A DNA stretch of 64,000 nucleotides from JAJPKK01 sp963844635 (GTDB lineage Bacteria > Pseudomonadota > Alphaproteobacteria > Rhizobiales > Xanthobacteraceae), in assembly GCA_963844635.1 (NCBI GenBank), contig CAWJPD010000005.1, forward strand, positions 62,001 through 126,000, written 5' to 3'. The translations under genes were made by a program, and so were the position numbers. The stretch's first letter is position 1. Every line of letters begins with the position of its first letter. The notes beneath the pieces were generated by a model. That model ran no database searches. It saw nothing but the letters and a program-made list of their open reading frames with translations, and was not told where the DNA came from. This document shows positions 35,621 through 44,247 of the stretch, piece by piece.

Positions 35621-36424
35621 CCGTCTTTGTCGACAGCCATTGCCATCTCGACTTCCCCGACTTTGCCGACGAACTCCCCGCCGTGGTGGCGCGGGCTGGC
35701 GAAGCAGGAATAGTCCGCATGGTGTCGATCTCGACGCGGGTGCGCGAGGCACGCAAGCTCGCAGACATCGCCATGCGGTTCGACAACGTCTACCGGTCGA
35801 TCGGCACTCATCCCCATTATGCGCATGAAGAACCCGACGTCACTGCGCATGACCTGATCGAAGCGGCTCAGCAGCCCAAGGTGGTGGCGATCGGAGAGGC
35901 GGGACTCGATTATCATTATCGACTTCAGCCCGCGTGACGCCCAGGAGACCGCTTTTCGCCGGCATATCGCCGCGGCGCGTGCGACGCAGTTGCCGCTCGT
36001 GATCCACGCCCGCGAAGCCGATGAGGATGTTGCGCGAATCCTGGAGGACGAGACGGGGAAGGGGGCCTTCCCTGCCGTACTGCATTGCTTCACCGGCGGG
36101 CCCGATCTCGCCCGGCGCGCCATTGCGCTTGGTCTCTATATCTCGTTTACAGGCATTTTGACCTTCAAGGCGTCGGATCACCTGCGCGCAATCGCAGCCG
36201 AATTGCCCGCTGATCGCATCCTGATCGAGACCGATGCGCCCTATCTCGCGCCCGGGAAATATCGCGGCAAGCGCAACGAGCCGGCCTTTGTCGTCGAGAC
36301 GGCGAAGACGCTTGCCGCCACGCGCGGGGTCTCCTTCGAAGAGATTGCGGCCGCGACGACGGAAAACTTCTTCCGGCTGTTCAGCAGAGTGCCGCCGCTG
36401 GCCGCCAGCCAGGCGCCGGCATGA
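35617..36424 (+). CDS. tatD: TatD-family metal-dependent hydrolase, frameshifted
   Basis: The first frame (GTG 35617) has FVDSHCHLDFPDF (metal ligands), SIGTHPHYA and GEAGLDYHY. After YHY an extra base near 35920 moves the frame; it resumes DFSPRDAQETAFRRHIA with LPLVIHAREADEDV, LHCFTGG and RILIETDAPYLAPGKYRG, ending at 36424. With one base removed the protein is about 268 residues with every metal ligand present. TatD is a 3'-5' DNase/deacylase type enzyme. It sits in its normal place between metG and the MBL hydrolase, so a sequencing error is likely. Confidence 0.85.
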
Positions 36425-37236
36425 GCTTCGCGGTCACGATATTGGGATGCGGTTTCTCGGGCGGCGTGCCCCGGCCTGGCCTCGGCTGGGGCGCCTGCGA
36501 CCCGAAGAATCCGAAAAACCGGCGACGGCGCTGCTCGATCCTCGTCGAGCGACGCACGACCGATGGCAAAACAACGCGCGTTCTCGTCGACACGTCGCCC
36601 GATTTGCGCGAGCAGCTTCTCGACAGCGATGTCGACTGGCTCGACGGCGTGCTGATCACCCATGAGCACGCCGACCACATCCATGGCATCGACGATCTTC
36701 GCGGGCTATTCATCCGCCACCGCCGCCGCCTTGACGTTTATCTCGACGAGCCGACCTGGCGCGTCATGCTGGCCCGGTTCGGCTATTGTTTCGTGACGCC
36801 ACCGGGGAGCACCTATCCGCCGTTCCTCCAAGAGCACCTGATCACGCCTGGCCAGGAAGTGATCGTCGAAGGCGAAGGTGGCCAGCTCCAGGCGATGCCG
36901 CTGCTGCAGTTTCACGGTGATATCGTCTCGCTCGGGTTCCGGTTCGGCGCCATGGCCTATTCGTCCGATCTCGTCGACCTGCCCGCCGAAAGCGTTGCCG
37001 CGCTTGCCGGCATCGAGCTGTGGATCGTCGACGCGCTGTGGTACCGGCCGCACCCGAGCCATTTCCATCTCGACCTGACGCTCGAATGGATCGACCGGAT
37101 CAAGCCGCGGCGCGCCATTCTGACCAATATGCACGCCGATCTCGATTTTGAGGCACTCCGGGCCAAGCTCCCGGCCCATGTCGAGCCGGCGTATGACGGC
37201 ATGCGCCTCGAATTCGCGGGCGCAGACGAAGCCTGA
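36421..37236 (+). CDS. MBL-fold metal-dependent hydrolase
   Basis: The 271-residue protein begins MSFAVTILGCGFSGGVPRPG and has the metal motif LITHEHADHIHGIDDLR near residue 80. LQFHGDIVSLGF and YSSDLVDL follow, and LTNMHADLDFEALRAKLP is at the C-terminus. It belongs to the PhnP-like group of phosphodiesterases in the beta-lactamase fold. Its ATG overlaps the tatD stop (ATGA), so it closes the metG operon. The substrate is unknown. Confidence 0.88.
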   Translation: MSFAVTILGCGFSGGVPRPGLGWGACDPKNPKNRRRRCSILVERRTTDGKTTRVLVDTSPDLREQLLDSDVDWLDGVLITHEHADHIHGIDDLRGLFIRHRRRLDVYLDEPTWRVMLARFGYCFVTPPGSTYPPFLQEHLITPGQEVIVEGEGGQLQAMPLLQFHGDIVSLGFRFGAMAYSSDLVDLPAESVAALAGIELWIVDALWYRPHPSHFHLDLTLEWIDRIKPRRAILTNMHADLDFEALRAKLPAHVEPAYDGMRLEFAGADEA

Positions 37237-37714
37237 CCCAAGTCGCTAGCGTGGGCGCGCTACCAGTGATCCAGAGCGGACATTCCGTAGGCCGCTTCGA
37301 CGGCCGTTCGCCGGTCGTTACCGCAAAGCGGCGCTGCCCGTTTCTCGAACGGCGATCGTCGGCGTTACCGCTCGGGAACGCGGCGCCGGAGCACAGCAAC
37401 GGATATCACCGAAACCCCGATTTTACCGGCATCAATCGAGATATTCCATAATATCTCTTATGCGAATGATGCATTTCGATGAGAAAGGGGGCTGGTTGGC
37501 GCGGTTGGGTGCCTCCGGGCTCTGTTCGTCGTCGTACAAGCATCCCGCGGGTTTACCGAGGAACCCGGCCGCCCCATCCATTGGTGTCACCACTCGGCTT
37601 GACCGGGCGGGTCAGTACGCCTCTGCATATCGGTTGTGAACGCGAGTCGTGCCGGTGAGGCTCGCGGGGTTGGTGCTATGTTGACCGCGCTTCTGCCCGC
37701 GCGAAAGGTTCGCC
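37237..37714. other. Intergenic region with a half repeat
   Basis: No gene is seen in these 478 bases. At 37594-37616 CGGCTTGACCGGGCGGGTCA is a single arm of the repeat family found paired at 57993-58126. The stretch probably contains the mazG promoter; no clear -35/-10 pair stands out. Confidence 0.5.
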
Positions 37715-38620
37715 ATGACGCCATCCCGCGACATTTCCCGCCTCGTCGAGATCATGGCGGCGCTGCGCACGCCAGACAGCGGCTGCCCGTGGGACCTTGA
37801 ACAGAATTTCGCGACGATCGTCCCGTTCACGATCGAAGAGGCCTACGAAGTGGCTGATGCGATCGATCGCGGCGACTTCGACGACCTGCGTGACGAGCTT
37901 GGCGACCTGCTGCTGCAAGTCGTGTTCCATGCGCGGATGGCCGAGGAAGCTGGTCGCTTCAATTTCGGCGACGTGGTCCAGGCGGTCACCGAGAAGCTGG
38001 TGCGCCGCCATCCGCACGTGTTCCGGGCTGCGGATGAGTGCGATGCCGCGCCTCTGCAGACCGCGGCGGTAAATGCGCTGTGGGACCGCATCAAGGCCGA
38101 GGAAAAAGAAGCCCGGCGCGCGCGCCAGGCAGGGACGCCTTCAGGTGACGGCCAGCGTGTCGCCCAGGAATTCGTTCGGAACGAGAGCGCGCTTGCGGGA
38201 GTGCCGACGAACCTCCCTGCCCTGTCCCGCGCCCTGAAACTGCAGAACAAGGCCGGCAAGGTCGGATTCGACTGGAACGATCCGCAGGCGGTCCTCGCCA
38301 AGATCCGCGAAGAAGCTGACGAGATTGATGCTGCGCTTGCGGCCGAACAGCCATCGCATGCCGCCGCGGAAACCGGCGACCTCCTGTTTGCAGCGGTCAA
38401 CCTTGCCCGCCACCTCGGCGCTGACCCGGAAGCCTTGCTGCGTGCCGCCAATCGAAAATTCGAACACCGGTTCGCCTTCATCGAGCGGGCGCTCGCTGAG
38501 GCCGGCAAGACGCCGCAGCATTCGACGCTCGCGGAAATGGACGAACTGTGGAATCGCGCAAAGCGTGCCGAGCGATCGCCGCCGGGGCCCGGCGCGGAAG
38601 TCTCGCGCGCGGTTGAGTGA
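37715..38620 (+). CDS. mazG: Nucleoside triphosphate pyrophosphohydrolase MazG
   Basis: The 301-residue protein has two MazG repeats: the first with CPWDLEQNFATIVPFTIEEA and ELGDLLLQVVFHARMAEE (EExxE and ExxD metal ligands), the second with KVGFDWNDPQAVLAKIREEA and ETGDLLFAAVNLARHLGAD. It hydrolyses non-canonical and signalling nucleoside triphosphates to monophosphates. It faces hflX tail to tail across 73 bases, which contain a palindromic repeat. Confidence 0.93.
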   Translation: MTPSRDISRLVEIMAALRTPDSGCPWDLEQNFATIVPFTIEEAYEVADAIDRGDFDDLRDELGDLLLQVVFHARMAEEAGRFNFGDVVQAVTEKLVRRHPHVFRAADECDAAPLQTAAVNALWDRIKAEEKEARRARQAGTPSGDGQRVAQEFVRNESALAGVPTNLPALSRALKLQNKAGKVGFDWNDPQAVLAKIREEADEIDAALAAEQPSHAAAETGDLLFAAVNLARHLGADPEALLRAANRKFEHRFAFIERALAEAGKTPQHSTLAEMDELWNRAKRAERSPPGPGAEVSRAVE

Positions 38621-38651
38621 AATGGAGGATTGCTGCAGGTAGCGGGTGTTT

Positions 38652-38696
38652 CCGAAAAGTTGCGGGAAACTTCGGACTTTTCGGGATCATGCGCTA
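38652..38696. repeat. Dispersed palindromic repeat, copy between convergent mazG and hflX
   Basis: CCGAAAAGT (38652-38660) and ACTTTTCGG (38676-38684) form an inverted repeat with a 15-base loop, followed by GATCATGCGCTA, which overlaps the hflX stop. Placed between convergent genes, it could act as a terminator on both strands. Confidence 0.75.
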
Positions 38697-40088
38697 AAAT
38701 GTGGCAGGCCGAATATTTTCGGTGCCGAATTTGGCGCGCACGCGCTCGGCGTTTTGTGCGTCGGCGCGGATCGTCATGTGCAAGCGGCCGTCGGAGCCGG
38801 TTTCGCGCGCCAGCACTTCCGCGTGACGATGCAGCCAGCTGATGCCTGCCCCATCGGTCGGTTCAAGAAACACATCGAGAGCCTCACGTGAACGGCCGAT
38901 CTCTGCCTCGATGCGACCGATCAGCCGGTCGGTCCCCTCCCCTGTCAATGCCGAGGCCAGGACCGGCTGACGCCCCTCGGGCCGCCGCTCGCCGAGGTTT
39001 TCGAGCTGCTCGCGAGCGGCGGTATCGATGCGGTCGACCTTGTTCCATACCTCGATCAGACGCGGATCGTCGCGTTCGATGCCGAGCTCGGCAAGCACAC
39101 GGGTCACGTCCTGAGACTGGGCGAGCGTATCGCCATGGGACACGTCGCGCACGTGCAGGATGAGGTCAGCCTCGATGACCTCCTCCAAGGTGGCGCGGAA
39201 CGCCGCGATCAGCGTGGTGGGAAGATCTGAGATGAAACCGACCGTGTCCGAGAGGATGACCCGCTGGCCATGGGGCAAGTCGACCGCGCGCAGCGTAGGG
39301 TCGAGCGTTGCGAACAGCAGGTCGGCCGACACGACGTTCGCCTGCGTCAGCCGGTTGAACAGCGTCGATTTGCCGGCATTGGTATAACCCACCAAAGCGG
39401 CGATCGCATAGGGCACGCGTCTCCGGCTCTCTCGCTGCAGCTTTCTGGTGCTTTTCACCCCCTCGAGGTCCCGCTCGAGGCGATCGATGCGCTCGGCAAT
39501 CAAGCGCCGGTCAGTCTCGATCTGAGTTTCGCCGGGGCCGCCGAGAAATCCGAAGCCGCCGCGCTGGCGTTCCAGGTGCGTCCAAGAGCGTACGAGCCGG
39601 CTGCGCTGGTAATTGAGATGGGCAAGTTCGACCTGGAGCGCGCCTTCGCGCGTATGGGCACGGCGGCCGAATATTTCCAGGATCAGGCCAGTGCGGTCGA
39701 GCACCTTGGCATTCCAGGTAACCTCCAGATTGCGCTGCTGCACCGGGCTGAGCGCGCAGTCCATGACGACGAGACCGGCCTCCTGCGTTTTGACGAGACC
39801 CGCCAATTCGTCGACCTTGCCCTTGCCGATGTAGGTCGCGGGACGGATCGCGGTGAGCGCGACCAGTCCCGAGCCGACGACATCGAGGTCGATGGCGCGG
39901 GCAAGCCCGATCGCCTCCTCGAGACGGGCCGAAGGAGGCCGCGACGAGGTGGAGACATGAGCCCCCTGCCCGCTCGCATGGCGCGCAGGTGCACGGAGAT
40001 AGGGGGTGATGACGATCGCCCGACCGGTCGCCGAGCCCGTTGGACGGCTCAGCGGTGGCTGATGACGGGCGCGCCGATGCGGCTCCAA
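38694..40088 (-). CDS. hflX: GTPase HflX
   Basis: The start is most likely TTG at 40088, one base after the hfq stop, giving 464 residues; an open frame continues back through hfq and is ignored. The N-terminal HflX domain has YIGKGKVDELAGLV and DCALSPVQQRNLE, then GGPGETQIETDRRLI. The G domain has ALVGYTNAGKSTLFNRL (G1), LSDTVGFISDLP (G3) and VWNKVDRI (G4). HflX binds ribosomes and helps rescue them under stress. The order hfq-hflX is conserved across proteobacteria. Confidence 0.9.
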   Translation of the reverse strand: MEPHRRARHQPPLSRPTGSATGRAIVITPYLRAPARHASGQGAHVSTSSRPPSARLEEAIGLARAIDLDVVGSGLVALTAIRPATYIGKGKVDELAGLVKTQEAGLVVMDCALSPVQQRNLEVTWNAKVLDRTGLILEIFGRRAHTREGALQVELAHLNYQRSRLVRSWTHLERQRGGFGFLGGPGETQIETDRRLIAERIDRLERDLEGVKSTRKLQRESRRRVPYAIAALVGYTNAGKSTLFNRLTQANVVSADLLFATLDPTLRAVDLPHGQRVILSDTVGFISDLPTTLIAAFRATLEEVIEADLILHVRDVSHGDTLAQSQDVTRVLAELGIERDDPRLIEVWNKVDRIDTAAREQLENLGERRPEGRQPVLASALTGEGTDRLIGRIEAEIGRSREALDVFLEPTDGAGISWLHRHAEVLARETGSDGRLHMTIRADAQNAERVRAKFGTENIRPATF

Positions 40089-40089
40089 T

Positions 40090-40344
40090 CTATTCCCCGA
40101 CGGCGCTTTCGTCGCCGCCTTCAAAAAGCTGCACGGGGTGACCCGGCATGATGGTCGAAATGGCGTGCTTGTAGACAAGCTGCGAATGCCCGTCCCGGCG
40201 CAGCAGGACGCAGAAATTGTCGAACCAGGTCACGACTCCCTGCAATTTGACCCCGTTCACGAGGAAAATCGTGAGCGGGATTTTGGCCTTCCGTACGTGA
40301 TTGAGGAAAGTGTCTTGCAGATTTTGGGCGCGATCGGCTGCCAT
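40090..40344 (-). CDS. hfq: RNA chaperone Hfq
   Basis: From ATG 40344 the 84-residue protein reads MAADRAQNLQDTFLNHVRKA (proximal face residues), then IPLTIFLVNGVKLQGVVTWF (Sm1) and YKHAISTIMPGHPVQL (Sm2 with the KH motif). A longer start at 40359 adds five residues but is less typical. Hfq pairs small RNAs with mRNAs, and in rhizobia supports nif gene regulation. It is followed directly by hflX. Confidence 0.95.
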   Translation of the reverse strand: MAADRAQNLQDTFLNHVRKAKIPLTIFLVNGVKLQGVVTWFDNFCVLLRRDGHSQLVYKHAISTIMPGHPVQLFEGGDESAVGE

Positions 40345-40516
40345 GGCCGCCTTTTCCACTTTTGTCCCAGCCGTGACAGCGAGGCTTCTTGGATGCGACC
40401 GGGATGCAATGATTGTCGAGTTTGGTGCGCTGTTCAGCCATTAGAAGATAGGTTGCGGCGCCGCGCAAGTCCGGGAACCGCGCTCGGGGCCGTTTTTGCT
40501 GCGTGCGCCCTTGCGT

Positions 40517-41371
40517 TCAGCTGAATTCGGCATGGCGGTGGAATTCCCGCCGCAAGGCGGCCGCGACCGGACCCGGCCGTCCGCTGCCGACCGCCGCCCC
40601 GTCGATGCGCACCACCGGCAGGACGATCTGACTCGCGGCTGTGACAAAGGCTTCCTGCGCGGCCTTGGCTTCCGCGGCGGTGAAGGCGCGCTCGTTGAGC
40701 CGCAACTTCTGAGCTGCCAGGGTATCGAGCACAATCGTCCGCGAGATGCCATTGAGAATGGAGCGGTCGGCCGGCCGCGTCACCACCTCGTCGCCGTTCA
40801 CAATCCAGGCATTCGACGACGCCCCCTCGGTGATGAATCCTTTCTCATCGACGAACCATGCCTCGCGCGCACCGCCATCGCGCGCCGCCTGTTTCGCGAG
40901 CACATTCGGCAGCAGCGAAATCGACTTGATGTCCGGGCGCGCCCACCGCGTATCCGCGACGGTGATCACCGCAATTCCTTCGGCCGCGGCCTTTTCTCCC
41001 TTATCGGGGTCAATGGTGCGCGCCGTCACCACGATCGACGGCGTGGTGCCGGGCGGCGGAAAGGCGTGGTCGCGCCTCGCCGTGCCGCGCGTCACTTGCA
41101 GATAGACGATGCCATTGTGCACTCGGTTGCGTCGCACGGTCTCATGCAGCACGACACTCAAGGCCGACAGCGGCATCGGCAGGCCGATCCGCAACTCCGC
41201 GAGTGACCGCCCCAGCCGGGCCATGTGCCGCCGCTCGTCAATCAAACGGCCGCCCCTGACCTCGCAAACCTCGTAGACGCCGTCCGCGAATTGATAGCCA
41301 CGGTCTTCGATGTGGACGGTCGCATCTCGATGGGGAAGGTAGCGGCCGTTCACATAGGCGATCCGGGACAT
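40517..41371 (-). CDS. dat: D-amino-acid aminotransferase (PLP class IV)
   Basis: The 284-residue protein has the class IV fold: MSRIAYVNGRYLPHRDATVH, then EDRGYQFADGVYEV and YLQVTRGTARRDH. DIKSISLLPNVLAK holds the PLP lysine, and AWFVDEKGFITEGASSNAWI follows. RGTA and the EDRG block point to D-alanine transaminase rather than branched-chain enzyme. It would interconvert D-Ala and D-Glu for the cell wall. It lies 172 bases upstream of hfq on the same strand, the usual order in Bradyrhizobium-like genomes. Confidence 0.88.
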   Translation of the reverse strand: MSRIAYVNGRYLPHRDATVHIEDRGYQFADGVYEVCEVRGGRLIDERRHMARLGRSLAELRIGLPMPLSALSVVLHETVRRNRVHNGIVYLQVTRGTARRDHAFPPPGTTPSIVVTARTIDPDKGEKAAAEGIAVITVADTRWARPDIKSISLLPNVLAKQAARDGGAREAWFVDEKGFITEGASSNAWIVNGDEVVTRPADRSILNGISRTIVLDTLAAQKLRLNERAFTAAEAKAAQEAFVTAASQIVLPVVRIDGAAVGSGRPGPVAAALRREFHRHAEFS

Positions 41372-41554
41372 CGAATTTGACCGTTAGGAGGACCAAGATT
41401 TTCAGAGGGTGCGGAGCGTTCCATCCAGCCCGAATCACGCGGCGTTTTCGCCACCGTGAACGGCAGGCCGGCATAAGACGCGGTTCGATGCGGCAGCCCC
41501 CCTCCCCTCCCCCGCTCCACCAGGGGGCGTTCCACCCTCCGCCCCCTGAAAGTC

Positions 41555-42394
41555 TTAGAAATCCGGTTTCGGCGCCACCGGGACGCCATACGCGAACTGA
41601 TTGTTGTTTTCGGCGCAAGCCTCTTCATAGGTAAATTCAGGCCGCTGCACCCGATGGAATTGGAAAGCCGCGGTCCATGGCTTAACGAAAGTGTCGGGAT
41701 CGTCCACGGTGAAAAGCAATTCGAGCGTGTTGCTGTCCACCAATTTCCACCGCTCCACCACATGGAGCTTTTCCGTGTGCGGCGTGCGGTAATTGTCGAG
41801 AAAAGTCTTGTTGTTCAATCCAATGGTGTCGATCACCAGGGTGTCGCCGCCCTCGTAATGGCCGACCCATTCTCCATACCATGACGGCCGAGGGTCGGCG
41901 GAGTGAGGCACATCCATATAGACACGTCTGACTTGTGCATCACCTTCAAAGATCATCGTGACCTGCTTGGGCGTTTGCACGAAATAAAGAGGTTGGACCG
42001 CCGTATAGGTGACGAATGCGGGAACTCCCGCAGGTTTGCAGCTTGCGCGCGCGGTAAAACCGATCCCTCCGCTGAGGACCTTTTCGTTTTCACGCTTCAT
42101 GACCTCTTTGGCCCACGGCTTAACGTTGGGACTGGTGAGATCGGCAACGCGGTAATTGGACGAGACGCCAAGGCGACGCGCGCTTGCATTGCTGTGATAC
42201 GGGTGCGCCGGATCGCCGGTCGTTGGACCGGGCAAGCCTTCGACCGCCTCGTAGTCCGCAGTGTTGGACACCCATCCGCCGAAGTTGGAAAAGAAGTCGG
42301 GAACCGAGGTGTGTTGCGCCGCCGCCGGGGCGTTCGCCGCGGCCCAAACCAGTCCGGCCAGTGTGGTGACCGCGACGAGGGCTTTTGCTGTCAT
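41555..42394 (-). CDS. Exported protein of unknown function, paralogue C of three
   Basis: This 279-residue protein has a signal peptide (ALVAVTTLAGLVWAAANAPA) and the family blocks: LTSPNVKPWAKEVMKREN, SWYGEWVGHYEGGD, LVIDTIGLNNKTFLDNYRT, then TEKLHVVERWKLVD and DDPDTFVKPW. It is the intact counterpart of paralogue B, and closer to it than to A by eye. It sits between ntrX and dat, where these genes are normally close together, so it may be an insertion into the block. The function is unknown. Confidence 0.78.
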   Translation of the reverse strand: MTAKALVAVTTLAGLVWAAANAPAAAQHTSVPDFFSNFGGWVSNTADYEAVEGLPGPTTGDPAHPYHSNASARRLGVSSNYRVADLTSPNVKPWAKEVMKRENEKVLSGGIGFTARASCKPAGVPAFVTYTAVQPLYFVQTPKQVTMIFEGDAQVRRVYMDVPHSADPRPSWYGEWVGHYEGGDTLVIDTIGLNNKTFLDNYRTPHTEKLHVVERWKLVDSNTLELLFTVDDPDTFVKPWTAAFQFHRVQRPEFTYEEACAENNNQFAYGVPVAPKPDF

Positions 42395-42473
42395 GTCCCA
42401 ACTCCAATCTGGTTCATAACCCGCTTACTTGTGGGAACCACGTTAGCGATACGGGAATGGGCTTGCAATGCAG

Positions 42474-42759
42474 CTCCGTAGGGTGCGCAAAATCGCGCCC
42501 CGCGAGTTGCTCGCACTTGGCACGGCACCAGGACGATTTTGCGCACGCGGCCGGCCGCCCAGACATCTAAGGAAGTATCTTTTTCACGGTCGCGCTTGCC
42601 GGCCGGTTCAGCGACGTTCTTGTCAAACATTCGAAGGCGACTTGGCCGAGATCGACGGGTGCTTCGGAGAGTAATCGATAGACCAAACGCGTGCGCAAAA
42701 ACGCTCCGATGCCTGCCGAGTTGCAGGCGTCACGAGACGATTTTGCGCAGCCTACGGAG
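42474..42759. repeat. 285-bp inverted-repeat (MITE-like) element upstream of paralogue C
   Basis: CTCCGTAGGGTGCGCAAAAT (42474) is matched by ATTTTGCGCAGCCTACGGAG (to 42759). A further internal GACGATTTTGCGCA lies at 42532. No protein-coding frame fills it. The rest of 42395-42857 likewise shows no gene. Confidence 0.7.
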
Positions 42760-42857
42760 CTCTCACGCCTTTTCGACAACCCGCGTGAGCACGCAATTCG
42801 CACTCCGCAACGGCAACGTTGCACGCCGTCCTGATCCGCGGCGCTATGCGAGTAAAC

Positions 42858-44247
42858 TCAATCCATTCCAAGCGCCTTGAGCTTGCGGTGGAGCGCCGAC
42901 CGCTCCATGCCGACGAATTCTGCCGTACGTGAAATATTGCCGCTGAACCTGCTGATCTGCGCGCGCAGATATTCGCGTTCGAACGCCTCGCGGGCATCGC
43001 GCAACGGCATGCCCATCAGATGCTCGCCGCCGGTGCCCTTGGGCATGGCCGGCACCATGGAGCCGACATCCTGGGGCAGCATGTCGGCGGTGATCGGCGC
43101 ATCGATGTCGCCGCCGGCCAGGATCATCAGCCGCTCCACGTTGTTGCGCAGCTGCCGCACATTGCCAGGCCAGTCGTGGGTCTGCAGGACCGCCATCGCA
43201 TCGTCACCGATGCGCCGCTTTGGGAGGCCCCGTCGCCTGCGAGATTTGTTCCATGAAATAGGCCACCAGCTCGCCCACGTCCTCACGCCGCTCCGTCAGC
43301 GGCGGCACCCGGATCGGCACCACCGACAAACGATGATAAAGGTCCTCCCGGAAGCGTCCGCTGGTGATGTCCTCTTCGAGATTGCGCGTCGTCGAGGTGA
43401 TGATACGCACGTTCACCTCGACCTTGGTGGTGCCGCCGGCACGCTGGAAAGTCTGGTCGACGAGCACGCGAAGGATCTTGTTCTGTGTCTCCCGCGGCAG
43501 GTCGCCGATCTCGTCGATGAACAGGGTGCCGCCGTGCGCCTCCTCGAGCGCGCCGACCTTGCGTGCAAAGCCGGCCGGCGCGGCGCCGTCCCCGCCCTCC
43601 GTGCCGAACAACTCGAGCTCCATCCGCTCAGGCGTGATCGCTGCGGCATTGATGACAACAAAGGGAGCGGGAGCACGCGCCGAGGTCGCATGAATGGTGC
43701 GGGCGGTGAGCTCCTTGCCGGCGCCCGCGGGACCGACAATGAGGATGCGGCTGTTGGTCGGGGCGACGCGTTCGATGTTCTGGCGCAGGTGCTGCATCGC
43801 GACCGAGCTGCCGACGACCTGCGCCGGGTGCGGCGCGATCTGCTTGAGTTCCTTGATCTCGCGCTTGAGGCGCGAGGTTTCGAGCGCCCGGTCCGCGACC
43901 AGCACCAGCCGGTCCGCCTTGAAAGGTTTTTCGATGAAGTCGTAGGCCCCCTGCTTGATCGCCGAGACCGCCGTTTCGATGTTGCCGTGCCCCGAAATCA
44001 TCACCACCGGCAGTTCGGGATGCTCCGCTTTGACATTGGCGAGCAGCTGGAGTCCGTCGAGACGGCTGCCTTGGAGCCAGATATCGAGAAAGACCAGGTT
44101 CGGCCGTCGCGCCTTGATCGCCGCGGCGGCGTCGTCGCTGTCGCGGGCGGTGCGGGTCGTATAGCCTTCATCTTCGAGGATGCCGGCCACGAGCTCGCGG
44201 ATGTCGGTTTCGTCGTCAACAATCAGGATGTCCAAAGCCATTTTCAT
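42858..44247 (-). CDS. ntrX: Response regulator NtrX, frameshifted
   Basis: The first frame (from 44247) has the receiver domain (DILIVDDETDIRELVAGILE, phospho-Asp in LVFLDIWLQG), then the AAA+ domain GPAGAGKELTARTIH and GGTLFIDEIGDLPRE. It goes on to REDVGELVAYFMEQISQATG. A run of C's near 43229 holds one extra base; in the next frame LPKRRIGDDAMAVLQTHDWP and the Fis-type helix ISRTAEFVGMERSALHRKLK follow. Corrected, it is about 455 residues. The start overlaps the ntrY stop (ATGA). NtrX works with NtrY in nitrogen and redox control. Either a sequence error or a real loss of the DNA-binding domain. Confidence 0.88.
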
